In this document: positions 52,810-61,716 of the stretch, in pieces
How the letters are laid out: each line of letters starts with the position of its first letter
Numbering within the stretch: the stretch's first letter is position 1
NCBI RefSeq assembly: GCF_013141915.1
Contig: NZ_SROX01000001.1
Coordinates: 372,001-436,000, forward strand
Direction of reading: 5' to 3'
DNA length: 64,000 nt
Source: Cupriavidus necator
GTDB taxonomy: Bacteria > Pseudomonadota > Gammaproteobacteria > Burkholderiales > Burkholderiaceae
Position numbers and translations under genes: made by a program
Notes under the pieces: model-generated
The model's input: the letters and a program-made list of their open reading frames with translations, nothing else
Told to the model about the DNA's origin: nothing
Databases searched by the model: none

Positions 52810-54210
52810 ATGAAAATGCAAATATTTACTCTGGGCTTGCGAGGTCAGGCCATATTGATGGCTGTAATGGCATTGATTTCCTGCGGACAGAGTGGTCAGG
52901 CGCAAGAGTCTAAAACGACGACCGGTACTGATCGCTTTGGCCATCCAGTAGAAATACCCAACCCGACCAGAGAAGATCGGATGAAAGCTACCGCGCCCGA
53001 GTATATTTCCAGCGATGGGCTTCGGGCCGAATGCCTTGGTCGGTTGACCTTCGATGTTCCTGTGGCGACGACATTAGAATGGGCCACTCCCGGAAAGACG
53101 AGTCATCAAGGAGTGTTCGAGAATTTGTCGCAGCATTTCGAGAATGGAACGGGTAAGGGCTATATTGAGATTGAAACCCGAGAATTGCGAACAATATTCG
53201 CGGTGTACGGGCCAGTTAGCCCTGAATTGCGCGAGGAATTTCTTGGGTACAGAACCCGCATGCAAGCCGCATCGCTCAGTGGGTTATTGGACGCCTTGAA
53301 GCGGCAGAAAGAATACGAAGAGATGTACAAGAGACGGCCGGAGCTTCTTGGGCCTGGTATTAAGGAAACTTTGGCAAAAGATCGTGCTGCACTAGAGAAG
53401 GAACTGGCAGATATCCAAGCTGATCAATATGAGAAAGCGATCGATCTAGGACGTCCTAATAGTATGGCGCTTCGCGCTGATCTCAAGGCCGCCAAGCCAT
53501 ATCTGCGCGGCGCCATTGTGTTGGATAAGCACATTGTCGCTTTCCAATCTATGCTGAAAGGCTTCGAGAATTATGTTGAGCCCACCGAAGCGCAATGGGC
53601 GATGGCTGAAGACGCCATACGCAAGCTGATCGGCAAACTCCAACCCCGCAACCTCTACGAAATTCCCAAGGACCGAGGCTTCTGCCTGCCCTATGCGTTC
53701 TTGCGCGACGACGGCACCTTTGGCAACAAGATCTCCACGTCCTTCCGGCTGGCCGATAATCCTGCAGTCATCTACACGCTCAGCGTTGCCTCGATTCCCG
53801 GTGGTGGGGCATCGGAGACCACGATCCTGAATGCAACGGGTCGCTCGGCAACCGGCATCCTGAGCCAACTACCTGAGAACACCACGGTGAAGCAGCGTTT
53901 AGGTCCCCGACCTGCCAAGATCGGTGCATTGACCTCGGAGCAGGGCGGCATCGTAGTGGAAGCCAAGCGTCCAGGCCAGCCGCCGCGGGAGGGCTATCAC
54001 GTTTATACGGGATATGCCGGTTGGGCGGGCTCGCAGATCTTGCCGACCATCGAGGTGACGATGGAGTCTGCAGCGCGTGCTGCCTACCCCAAGCTGACGA
54101 TGGATGCACCGCCCTATGAGCAGGCACGCCCACGGCTGGATGCCTTGCTCAAGAGCATTCGGCTGCGGCCGACGACGCCGCCGATGCCGGAATTGGTGGG
54201 CATCCAGTAG
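52810..54210 (+). CDS. Lipoprotein immunity protein 1 for the phospholipase effector (Tli family)
   Basis: About 466 residues from ATG 52810 (MKMQIFTLGL); TTG codons just upstream are less likely. A signal peptide ends in lipobox ALISC (Cys ~25), so the protein would sit in the periplasm, where the lipase acts. The mature part resembles the Tli4-type lipase immunity proteins: RLTFDVPVATTLEW near the N-terminus, a helical middle (~160-220), and PKDRGFCLPYAFLRDDGTFG and MESAARAAYPKLTMDAPPYE near the end. It starts 17 bases after the effector. Its 3' half is almost identical to that of the next gene, while the 5' half is not. Confidence 0.85.
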   Translation: MKMQIFTLGLRGQAILMAVMALISCGQSGQAQESKTTTGTDRFGHPVEIPNPTREDRMKATAPEYISSDGLRAECLGRLTFDVPVATTLEWATPGKTSHQGVFENLSQHFENGTGKGYIEIETRELRTIFAVYGPVSPELREEFLGYRTRMQAASLSGLLDALKRQKEYEEMYKRRPELLGPGIKETLAKDRAALEKELADIQADQYEKAIDLGRPNSMALRADLKAAKPYLRGAIVLDKHIVAFQSMLKGFENYVEPTEAQWAMAEDAIRKLIGKLQPRNLYEIPKDRGFCLPYAFLRDDGTFGNKISTSFRLADNPAVIYTLSVASIPGGGASETTILNATGRSATGILSQLPENTTVKQRLGPRPAKIGALTSEQGGIVVEAKRPGQPPREGYHVYTGYAGWAGSQILPTIEVTMESAARAAYPKLTMDAPPYEQARPRLDALLKSIRLRPTTPPMPELVGIQ

Positions 54211-55643
54211 TGTGGTCTCCAAGTTGCGAATTCCTGAAATGGCATCCAGCATCGAGATCCAAGCGCGCATGGCATTTTGGCCTCGTGTGCATTGCGGCCA
54301 TGACAACGGCTGCGTGCGGGCAAAGCGGACAGGTGCATGAACCCAAGACCACGATGGGTACTGATCGTTTCGGCAATCGTGTCGAGGTACCGAACCCAAG
54401 TCGTGAAGATCGATTGAAGGCCATGGCCACAAGTCATGTCATGCCGGTGGGTACCCATATAGAGTGCTTCGGGCGGCTAAGTATCGATGTGCCGGAAAAG
54501 ATGTCATTGGAATGGGCTATTCCAGCTGAGACCAGTGATATGGGAGCTTTCGAGGGACTTTCCCAGCATTTTAATGACGGCACCGGAAAGGGGTACATCG
54601 AGATTGAGACCAAAGAACTACGCACCACGTTCGCAGTTTATGGCCCAGTTTCACCTGAGTTGCGCGAGGAGGTATTTTCCTATAGAAGTCGCCGCAATAC
54701 TGCTTTATTGGACAATCTGCAGCGATTACTAAAGGAGAAGAAAGAGCGGAATGAGCGTTTTCGAGCGAACCATGTGGATCCTGATACGATCGCAAGTGTC
54801 GAAGAGGATATTGCCAAGTCGGAGAAGCGCATCGCCGATCTCAAGGCAGACCATTACCGAAAAGCGATTGATCTTCGCCGTCCCCACAGCGTTGCGTTTC
54901 GCCATGATCAGCGTCGAGGCGGGGTTTCTTACCTACGGGGCGCTATCATTTTGGGCAATCATTTGGTCGCTTTTGAGTCGATGCTCAGGGCAGACATTCC
55001 GCAGTTCGAAGAGCCGACCGAAGCTCAATGGCAAGCCGCAGAGAACGCCCTGCGCAAACTGATCAGCCAACTCCAACCCCGCGACCTTTACGAGATCCCC
55101 AAGGACCGAGGCTTCTGCCTGCCCTATGCCTTCCTGCGCGACGACGGCACCTATGGCAACAAGATCTCCACCTCCTTCCGCTTTGCCGACAGCCCGGCAG
55201 TGATCTACACGCTCAGTGTTGCCTCGATTCCCGGCGGTGGGGCATCGGAAACCACGATACTGAATGCAACTGGCCGCTCGGCAACCGGCATCCTGAGCCA
55301 ACTGCCTGAGAACACGACGGTGAAGCAACGTTTGGGTCCTCGTCCTGCCAAGATCGGTGCATTGACCGCGGAGCAGGGCGGCATCATGGTGGAAGCCAAG
55401 CGTCCAGGCCAGCCGCCGCGGGAGGGCTATCACGTTTATACCGGATATGCCGGTTGGGCGGGGTCACAGATCTTGCCGACCATCGAGGTGACGATGGAGT
55501 CTGCAGCGCGTGCTGCCTACCCCAAATTAACGATGGATGCACCGCCCTATGAGCAGGCACGCCCACGACTGGATGCCTTGCTCAAGAGCATTCGGTTGCG
55601 GCCGACGACGCCGCCTATGCCGGAGTTGGTGGGCGTGCAATAG
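54210..55643 (+). CDS. Lipoprotein immunity protein 2 for the phospholipase effector (Tli family)
   Basis: 477 residues from GTG 54210, whose G is the last base of the preceding stop (TAGTG), so the two genes are tightly coupled. Lipobox MTTAAC lies near residue 36; an ATG closer to the Cys would leave no signal peptide. It has the same layout as its neighbour: TDRFGNRVEVPNPSREDRLK, RLSIDVPEKMSLEWAIPAE, a helical middle with ERNERFRANHVDPDT, and then the near-identical C-terminal half. It differs mainly before residue ~280. Two immunity genes behind one lipase may cover variant effectors or raise dosage. Confidence 0.85.
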   Translation: MWSPSCEFLKWHPASRSKRAWHFGLVCIAAMTTAACGQSGQVHEPKTTMGTDRFGNRVEVPNPSREDRLKAMATSHVMPVGTHIECFGRLSIDVPEKMSLEWAIPAETSDMGAFEGLSQHFNDGTGKGYIEIETKELRTTFAVYGPVSPELREEVFSYRSRRNTALLDNLQRLLKEKKERNERFRANHVDPDTIASVEEDIAKSEKRIADLKADHYRKAIDLRRPHSVAFRHDQRRGGVSYLRGAIILGNHLVAFESMLRADIPQFEEPTEAQWQAAENALRKLISQLQPRDLYEIPKDRGFCLPYAFLRDDGTYGNKISTSFRFADSPAVIYTLSVASIPGGGASETTILNATGRSATGILSQLPENTTVKQRLGPRPAKIGALTAEQGGIMVEAKRPGQPPREGYHVYTGYAGWAGSQILPTIEVTMESAARAAYPKLTMDAPPYEQARPRLDALLKSIRLRPTTPPMPELVGVQ

Positions 55644-55676
55644 CGGGCGGAGCGAGAAGCCTACCCGGCAAATTTC

Positions 55677-55731
55677 TTGTGTTTTGTATCGATCGATCTA
55701 TAATCCCATTCCATACAGATCGATACAAAAC
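55677..55731 (+). promoter_or_regulatory. Promoter and TetR operator of the following regulator gene
   Basis: A perfect 13-base inverted repeat, GTTTTGTATCGAT (55681-55693) and ATCGATACAAAAC (55719-55731), flanks a -10-like TATAAT (55699-55704). A -35-like TTGTGT lies 16 bases before it (55677-55682). The right arm ends 9 bases before the start codon. This is what an autoregulated TetR promoter looks like. Confidence 0.7.
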
Positions 55732-55739
55732 CATCCACC

Positions 55740-56348
55740 ATGGCCCGCCCCCGCAAATTCAACGAACAGGCTGCCCTCACCGCCGCCTTGGACGCCTTCT
55801 GGGCGCGCGGCTATGAAGCCACATCCACGCGCGACCTGACCACTGCAATGGGCATGACCCAGCCGAGCCTTTACAACGCGTTCGGCGACAAGCGATCGCT
55901 GTTCCTGTCAGCGCTGGATGGCTATCTCGACGGTACGGTGCGGGAGCGCATGGCGCGGCTGGAGGCAACCTTGCCTCCAGCAGGGGCCATCACCGCTTAT
56001 TTCTCCGAGAGTATCGAGCGGTCCCTGGCCGATCCGCTGCACCGTGGTTGCCTGCTGGTGAACACGGCGCTGGAGGTCACGCCCGACGCCACTGACCTGC
56101 AACAGACGGTGGCCAGCGCCTTCGCGGAGATCCGTGATTTCTTCCGCCGCCAGTTCACCGCTGCACAGCAAGCCGGAGAGGTGGATAACGGCCTGTCGGC
56201 AGACGATGTTTCGGCGCAATTGCTTGCCGTTCTGCTTGGCGTGCGCGTGCTGGCGCGCGTCGCGCCGCAGCGCGAACTGCTGGAGGGCGGGGTGCGGCCG
56301 ACGCTGGCGTTGCTGGGCTTGCCGCCATTGACCTCCGACTCCGGCTGA
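55740..56348 (+). CDS. TetR/AcrR-family transcriptional regulator
   Basis: 202 residues. The N-terminal DNA-binding domain has ALDAFWARGYEATSTRDLTT, then MGMTQPSLYNAFGDKRSLFL, the usual HTH and following helix. The C-terminal domain includes LADPLHRGCLLVNTALEV, a string common to the AcrR-like group controlling MFS or oxidoreductase genes. It has its own operator-like inverted repeat immediately upstream. It is followed in the same direction by an MFS gene (161 bases away) and a flavin oxidoreductase, which it may control together. Confidence 0.93.
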   Translation: MARPRKFNEQAALTAALDAFWARGYEATSTRDLTTAMGMTQPSLYNAFGDKRSLFLSALDGYLDGTVRERMARLEATLPPAGAITAYFSESIERSLADPLHRGCLLVNTALEVTPDATDLQQTVASAFAEIRDFFRRQFTAAQQAGEVDNGLSADDVSAQLLAVLLGVRVLARVAPQRELLEGGVRPTLALLGLPPLTSDSG

Positions 56349-56396
56349 GCTTTTCCAACCCCTTTTTTTCCCTGATTTTTCATCCGTAGACGCCAT

Positions 56397-56461
56397 GCAC
56401 GCGGCCCGGGCCACGTGCGGGTGAGCTGCATTCTTTTTTCGGCCCCATGTCTCCGGGGCCG
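56397..56461. other. Two stem-loops in the leader of the MFS gene
   Basis: A near-perfect 22-base palindrome centred on GGCCCGGGCC lies at 56397-56418, followed after ~15 bases by TTTTTT (56434-56439). Then CGGCCCC (56440-56446) pairs with GGGGCCG (56455-56461). They lie between tetR and the MFS gene. A weak terminator/leader function is possible but not demonstrated. Confidence 0.35.
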
Positions 56462-56509
56462 GTGGCCCCGTCTTGCCTGCTGCAAGGCAAGCGGACACTG
56501 GAGAACACG

Positions 56510-57745
56510 ATGTCCCGACCTCTCTCTGCGCCGCGGCCATGTGCCATCGCCGCGGCACCGCTAAGCCTGCGCGACCTCTACGCGGCTTTCTCCGGTCTTT
56601 GTGCCAGCCTGGTGGCGATCGGTCTTGCGCGCTTTGCCTATACCGCGCTGGTGCCGCCGCTGATTCAGGCGCACTGGTTTCCCGCGGGGCAAACGGTGGC
56701 ACTGGGCGCAGCCAATTTCGCCGGCTATCTCGCCGGGGCCTTGCTGGGGCGACCGCTGGTGTCGGTCTGGTCGAACCGGGCGGTACTGCGCGCGCTGATG
56801 CTGGCGGCCACGGTGGCGTTCTTTGCCTGCGCGTGGCCGCTGTCGGTGGCGTGGTTCTTTGCGTGGCGCTTTATTTCGGGCGTGGCCGGCGGCGGGATCA
56901 TGGTGCTGGTGGCGACGTCGATCCTGCCGCATATCCCCGCGCCGCGCCGCGGCCTGGCGATGGGCACGATCTTTGTGGGCCTTGGCCTGGGCATTGCCGC
57001 ATCCGGCACGCTGGTGCCGCGCCTGCTGCAGTTCGGCTTGCGTGAAACGTGGCTGGGATTGGGGGCGCTGGCGCTGGTATTGACGGCATTGAGCTGGTTC
57101 GGCTGGCCAGGACAGTTGCCGCAGCTCGCGGGCAGCACGGGCACGACGCCGAACCCGTCAATGCCGATCGCGCCCGCCACGCGCCGCAGGCTGCGCGTGC
57201 TTTACGCCCAGTACGCCATCAATGCCATCGGGCTGGTGCCGGCGATGATGCTGTTGGTCGATATGGTCGCGCGCGGCCTGGGCCGTGGCAGCAGTGTGGG
57301 GGCGTCTTACTGGGTGCTGTATGGCATCGGCGCGATTGCGGGGCCGATGGCATGCGGCCTTGCCGGGGACCGGCTCGGCTTTGGAGCCACGTACCGGGGC
57401 GCGCTGCTGTTGCAGGGACTGGCCACGGCGGTGCTGGCGCTGTCCGGCCATCCGGTGGCGCTCGGCGTGGGCGCGGTGGTGCTTGGCGCGTTTACGCCAG
57501 GCATTGCGCCGCTGGGCCTGGGCAGAATCCAGGAACTGCTGCCGCACGATCCGGCGGCGCAGCGTGCGGCGTGGAGTCATGCCACCAGTGCCTTTGCACT
57601 GTTCCAGGCGCTGGCGGGCTATGGCTATGCATGGATGTTTGCGCATTCGCACGAGAACTACGCACTGATCTTCGGCTGTGGCGCGGTGGCGGTGGCGCTG
57701 GCCTTGGCTGTGGGATCGCTTGCGGAGCGGCGCACGGGGCGCTGA
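56510..57745 (+). CDS. MFS transporter, YbfB/YjiJ-like
   Basis: About 411 residues from ATG 56510, with GGAGA 6 bases upstream. The first helix region LVAIGLARFAYTALVPPLIQ is the typical start of the YbfB/YjiJ group. ANFAGYLAGALLGRPLV, FFAWRFISGVAGGGIMVLVA and SILPHIPAPRRGLAMGTIFV follow, with about 12 helices in all. The substrate is not known for this group. It stands between a TetR gene and a flavin oxidoreductase in the same direction. GC content and codon use are those of the chromosome core. Confidence 0.88.
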   Translation: MSRPLSAPRPCAIAAAPLSLRDLYAAFSGLCASLVAIGLARFAYTALVPPLIQAHWFPAGQTVALGAANFAGYLAGALLGRPLVSVWSNRAVLRALMLAATVAFFACAWPLSVAWFFAWRFISGVAGGGIMVLVATSILPHIPAPRRGLAMGTIFVGLGLGIAASGTLVPRLLQFGLRETWLGLGALALVLTALSWFGWPGQLPQLAGSTGTTPNPSMPIAPATRRRLRVLYAQYAINAIGLVPAMMLLVDMVARGLGRGSSVGASYWVLYGIGAIAGPMACGLAGDRLGFGATYRGALLLQGLATAVLALSGHPVALGVGAVVLGAFTPGIAPLGLGRIQELLPHDPAAQRAAWSHATSAFALFQALAGYGYAWMFAHSHENYALIFGCGAVAVALALAVGSLAERRTGR

Positions 57746-57834
57746 GCGGCGGCCGGCAGCAAATCCGGCATCGGCCTAGAATCCGGAGTTCGGGCCCCGA
57801 GGGGCAGCAAGATTCCTTGCAAGGAGCATCACGC

Positions 57835-58950
57835 ATGAGCCATTTGTTCGAGCCGCTAGCCATCGGCAATCTCACAATCGCCAACCGCATCACCATCGCG
57901 CCGATGTGCCAGTATTCCGCGCAGGACGGCAATGCCGGCGACTGGCACATGATCCATCTGGGTTCGCTGGCGCTGTCGGGCGCGGGCATGCTGATCGTCG
58001 AGGCCACGGCGGTCTCAGCGGAAGGGCGTATCACGCCGCAAGACCTGGGCTTGTATTCCGACGATAACGAGGTGGCGCTGGGCCGCGTGATCCACGCGAT
58101 GCGCGCGCATTCGCCGATTGCCATTGCGATCCAGCTCGGACACGCCGGCCGCAAGGCGTCGAGCCAGGCGCCATGGGATGGCGGCCAGCAGATCGCGCCG
58201 GATGCGCCCGGTGGCTGGCATGCGGTGGCGCCTTCGGCGGTGCCGCATGGCGCGACAGAAGTCGCACCCGTCGCGCTCGATCGTGCCGGCATGGACAAGG
58301 TGCGCGATGACTTCGTCGCCGCAGCAAAGCGCGCGGCGCGGCTGGGGCTCGACGGGATCGAGATCCATGCCGCGCACGGCTACCTGCTGCATCAGTTCCT
58401 GTCACCGCTGGCCAACCATCGCGACGACGAATACGGCGGCAGCCTGGAAAACCGCATGCGCTTCCCGATCGAGGTGTTCGATGCGGTGCGCGAGGCGTTC
58501 CCTGCGCAGCGGCCGGTGTGGATGCGCATCTCGGCAACGGACTGGGTGCCGGGCGGATGGGATATCGAAGGAACGGTGGCGCTATCGAAGGCGCTGAAGG
58601 CGCGCGGCTGCGCGGCGATCCATGTGACGACCGGCGGCGTGTCGCCGCAGCAGGCCATCAAGCTGGGACCGGGCTACCAGGTACCCTACGCGCAGCGCGT
58701 GAAGGCCGAGGTCGGCTTGCCGACCATCGCGGTAGGCCTGATCACGGAGCCCGAGCAGGCCGAGGCCATCATCGCCAACCAGGAGGCCGACGCGGTGTCG
58801 CTGGCCCGGGCCATGCTGTACGACCCGCGCTGGCCGTGGCATGCCGCGGCGCGGCTGGGTGCCAGCGTGCAGGCGCCCAAGCAATACTGGCGGTCGCAGC
58901 CGCGCGAGCTGAAGGACCTGTTCGCCGGCGCGGCCTTCGGGCAGCGCTAG
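57835..58950 (+). CDS. Old-yellow-enzyme-type NADPH dehydrogenase (YqjM-like)
   Basis: 371 residues from ATG 57835, with AAGGAG 8 bases before it. An FMN-dependent TIM-barrel ene-reductase that reduces activated C=C bonds. The thermophilic-like OYE marks are clear: [16 protein letters not shown] with the redox-tuning Cys25, [58 protein letters not shown] and [14 protein letters not shown]. Likely a cytosolic detoxification enzyme for electrophiles. The TetR-MFS-OYE order suggests a shared inducer. Confidence 0.93.
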   Translation: MSHLFEPLAIGNLTIANRITIAPMCQYSAQDGNAGDWHMIHLGSLALSGAGMLIVEATAVSAEGRITPQDLGLYSDDNEVALGRVIHAMRAHSPIAIAIQLGHAGRKASSQAPWDGGQQIAPDAPGGWHAVAPSAVPHGATEVAPVALDRAGMDKVRDDFVAAAKRAARLGLDGIEIHAAHGYLLHQFLSPLANHRDDEYGGSLENRMRFPIEVFDAVREAFPAQRPVWMRISATDWVPGGWDIEGTVALSKALKARGCAAIHVTTGGVSPQQAIKLGPGYQVPYAQRVKAEVGLPTIAVGLITEPEQAEAIIANQEADAVSLARAMLYDPRWPWHAAARLGASVQAPKQYWRSQPRELKDLFAGAAFGQR

Positions 58951-58990
58951 GCTGCCTGGTCGACAAGTGAGCGACAAGTGAGGTACTGCC

Positions 58991-59413
58991 ATGAAGCCAC
59001 GGATTACGTTGATCACGCTGGGTGTCGATGACCTGCCGCGTGCGCTGCGCTTTTATCGCGACGGCTTAGGCCTGCCTACCGCGGGCATTGTGGGCGAGCA
59101 GTTCGAGCACGGCGCGGTGGCCTTCTTCGACCTGCAGGCCGGCCTGAAGCTGGCGGTGTGGCCGCGGGCCAGCCTGGCGCATGACGCCGGGCTGCAAGTG
59201 ACGCCGCGCGCGCAGACCGATTTTTCGCTGGCCCACAACGTCAGCGACAAGGCGGAGGTGGATGCGGTGATGGCGCAGGCGCTGGCCGCGGGCGCCAGCG
59301 TGGTCAAGCCGGCGCAGGACACGTTCTGGGGCGGCTACGCCGGCTATTTCCACGATCCCGACGGGCATCTGTGGGAAATCGCCTGGAACCCCGAGATGCT
59401 GCCCGCGGATTGA
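58991..59413 (+). CDS. VOC (glyoxalase/bleomycin-resistance)-fold protein
   Basis: 140 residues. The vicinal-oxygen-chelate fold is indicated by ITLGVDDLPRALRFYRDGLG at the N-terminus and GYAGYFHDPDGHLWEIAWNP at the C-terminus, with a FDLQAGLKLAVWPR strand between. A metal-binding His/Glu pair could be the GHLWE His and Glu, but the first-half ligand is unclear, so activity is uncertain. It starts 40 bases after the oxidoreductase gene and may be in the same transcript. A 9-bp hairpin follows at 59475-59498. Confidence 0.88.
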   Translation: MKPRITLITLGVDDLPRALRFYRDGLGLPTAGIVGEQFEHGAVAFFDLQAGLKLAVWPRASLAHDAGLQVTPRAQTDFSLAHNVSDKAEVDAVMAQALAAGASVVKPAQDTFWGGYAGYFHDPDGHLWEIAWNPEMLPAD

Positions 59414-59474
59414 GACTGCCCGCTGCGCCGCCCGGCTTGGGGCCGCGGCCAATGTATCAAGACATGATCACGGA

Positions 59475-59498
59475 CGCTGCACCGCGACTGGTGCAGCG
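59475..59498 (+). terminator. Hairpin downstream of the VOC gene
   Basis: CGCTGCACC (59475-59483) and GGTGCAGCG (59490-59498) form a perfect 9-bp stem over a 6-base loop, 62 bases after the stop codon. No T-run follows. It is the only strong structure in the 263-base gap before the next small gene; I see nothing else coding there. Confidence 0.5.
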
Positions 59499-59676
59499 CC
59501 GCAAAGGGATTTCCATGATTGCCACGCTCCGTCGAAGTGGTGACTATCCTTTCAAGAGACAGCCATAGCATGCTGGCGACGGAGCGCCCCCACGCAGTTC
59601 CGCAACACCCCACGCATTCGCCCCGTCGTCAGCCCACCGAAGTAAAGCAATAAGAACAATGGCAAGGGAGACGTCC

Positions 59677-59844
59677 ATGCAAGTCTATGACAGCCTGCTG
59701 TATGTGACTGCGATGGTGCTGGTGTGTTTGTATGTCTATCTCGGCGTGCTTTCCCGCAGCACGGCGATCCGCCTGGGATCCCCGGCAATCGTTGCGGGAC
59801 TGGTGCTGGCCTATTCGCTGTCGCCGCTGCATTCGGGCGGCTGA
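59677..59844 (+). CDS. Small two-helix membrane protein, unknown
   Basis: About 55 residues from ATG 59677 (MQVYDSLLYV), with GGGAG 6 bases upstream. The in-frame ATG at 59659 lacks such a site. Two hydrophobic stretches, LLYVTAMVLVCLYVYLGVLS and IVAGLVLAYSL, suggest a small inner-membrane protein. I do not recognise a family. It is convergent with the histidine kinase gene, with a 30-base gap. Confidence 0.55.
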   Translation: MQVYDSLLYVTAMVLVCLYVYLGVLSRSTAIRLGSPAIVAGLVLAYSLSPLHSGG

Positions 59845-59874
59845 CAGGCCCGGCCCGGTGTGACCGGGCGCGGT

Positions 59875-61716
59875 TCATTTCGCCACCGCCGCCTGGCGGT
59901 CCGGAGCGCCTTTCCCCTGCGTCGCGGCCTCGCGCAGCAGGGTGTCGATGGCCGCCTGCAACTCTTGCGGCACCACGGGCTTGTGCAGCAGTGCGGTGCC
60001 GGTCGCGTGCGCGGTGCGCAGGCGGTCCGCGGCGGTGTCCCCAGTGATGATGATGGCCGGTACATGTCGGCCCATCTGTTGCCGGATCGCATCCAGCGCC
60101 TGCTGGCCGGTGCGGTGTCCGCGCAGGCGGTAATCCGCCAGCACCAGCCCCGGCGTGAACGCGGCCAGCGCCGCCAGGGCTTGCTCTTCGGATTCAGCCG
60201 TGCGGCATTCGCAGCGCCATGCCGACAGCAGTTCGGACATGGCGCCGCGGATGGCCTCGTCATCGTCGATCACCAGCACCCGCAGTCCATCGAGCGAGTG
60301 GGCGGGCAGCGGGCGCGGGGTGTCTTCCGGCACGTCCCAGGCTTGCGGCATGTCGAAGCGGAACACTGAGCCACGTCCGGGGCGCGAGACCAGTGTCACC
60401 CGCGTCTGCATCGTACGGGCCAGCCCGTCGACAATGGCCAGCCCCAGTCCAAGCCCCTTGCGCTGGTCGCGCTCCGGATTGCCGAGCTGGTGGAATTCGC
60501 GAAAGATGTCGCGGTGCTGCGCCGCGGGGATGCCGATGCCGGTGTCCCAGACTTCGATGGCCGCACGCGCGCCGCGCTGGCGGCAGGCCACCAGCACGCC
60601 ACCCCGCTGTGTATAGCGGATGGCGTTGGCGATCAGGTTGCGCAGCACCAGTTCGACCAGCGTGGGGTCGCCATGCAGCGTGGCGGTGGTATCGCGCGTG
60701 CGGTACACCAGCCCGCGCGCTTCGGCCTGCGGCGCGAACTCGTTTTCCATCTTGCGCAGCAGCGGTTGCAGGCGGAATGGGCGCGCGCGTGGCGTGACCA
60801 CGCCGGCTTCGAGTTTGGAAAAGTCGAGCAGCGAGTTCAGCATCTCGCGCGCGGCGCCGGACGACGCTTCGATATGCGCCAGCAACTGGCGCTGGCGATC
60901 ATCCAGCGAAGTGCGGCCAAGCGATACCAGGAACAGGCCCATCGCGTGCAGCGGCTGGCGCAGGTCATGGCTGGCCGATGCCAGGAACACCGATTTGGCC
61001 CGGCTGGCATCCTCGGCTGCATGCTGCGCGGCTTCGGCGCGTGCGGTTTGCTCACGCAGTTGCGAGATCAGTTCCACATTTTCGAAGCGCAGCGCAATCG
61101 ACTGCCGCGCCACGCGCGCATAGTTGCGCGCGAACACCATCAGCACGCACAGGTACAGTGGCGTGCCGAGGAACATCGGCAGGTATTCGACATCGCCGGT
61201 GGCAAGGAACACCACCCATACCGGCACGATCGCCGGCAGGAAGAAAGCGATCGCCACCGGCAGGCATGCCGAGAACACCGCGAGCGCCGCCGCGCTCATG
61301 CCGGCAATCAGCGACAGGATGCAGATCACCACCGCAGGCAGGCGCACATCCAGGTATAGCCATGCGACCAGTCCCCACAGGGCGCCGATCAGCGCCAGCA
61401 TGGCGGTCATGCCGTGCGCATAGCGCGCCGCGCCGGCTTCGGTCAGCCGGCCGGGCAGCCGCAGGCGTCCGAAGTACGCCATCGCGCATGCCGCCACCAT
61501 TGCGCAAGCCCATGGCAGGGCGCCGGGACGATCGCCAATCAGCATCAGGCCGGCGGCCAGGATAACCGCCGCCAGCGAACAGCCCACCATCGCGATGCCG
61601 AAGCTCTGGTCGATCAGGCTCATCTGCGCGGCCAGCAGCCGCGGCGCATCGTAGCGCGGCAGCCAGCGCAGCCGCGGGCGTGCCGCAGCGGCCGGGTCTG
61701 TTGTCTGCGCTGTCAT
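59875..61716 (-). CDS. Hybrid sensor histidine kinase with C-terminal receiver
   Basis: 613 residues. About six N-terminal helices (~38-195) act as an integral-membrane sensor without a large periplasmic loop. A short coiled coil (~205-240) leads to the kinase core: H-box ASASHDLRQPLHAMG (phosphoacceptor H250), N-box RNLIANAIRYT (N364), G1 DTGIGIP (391-397) and G2 GLGLGLA (421-427). The receiver domain, ~478-595, has the acidic pocket IDDDE (483-487), phosphoacceptor D528 in LADYRL and K579. The start overlaps the stop of the upstream response regulator gene by 4 bases. The signal is unknown. Confidence 0.93.
   Translation of the reverse strand: MTAQTTDPAAAARPRLRWLPRYDAPRLLAAQMSLIDQSFGIAMVGCSLAAVILAAGLMLIGDRPGALPWACAMVAACAMAYFGRLRLPGRLTEAGAARYAHGMTAMLALIGALWGLVAWLYLDVRLPAVVICILSLIAGMSAAALAVFSACLPVAIAFFLPAIVPVWVVFLATGDVEYLPMFLGTPLYLCVLMVFARNYARVARQSIALRFENVELISQLREQTARAEAAQHAAEDASRAKSVFLASASHDLRQPLHAMGLFLVSLGRTSLDDRQRQLLAHIEASSGAAREMLNSLLDFSKLEAGVVTPRARPFRLQPLLRKMENEFAPQAEARGLVYRTRDTTATLHGDPTLVELVLRNLIANAIRYTQRGGVLVACRQRGARAAIEVWDTGIGIPAAQHRDIFREFHQLGNPERDQRKGLGLGLAIVDGLARTMQTRVTLVSRPGRGSVFRFDMPQAWDVPEDTPRPLPAHSLDGLRVLVIDDDEAIRGAMSELLSAWRCECRTAESEEQALAALAAFTPGLVLADYRLRGHRTGQQALDAIRQQMGRHVPAIIITGDTAADRLRTAHATGTALLHKPVVPQELQAAIDTLLREAATQGKGAPDRQAAVAK

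Noticed and set aside
57049..57834. N-terminal extension of the flavin oxidoreductase frame into the MFS gene
   Set aside because: The MFS gene is real in another frame here. The oxidoreductase has its own ribosome site and the family-typical start at 57835.
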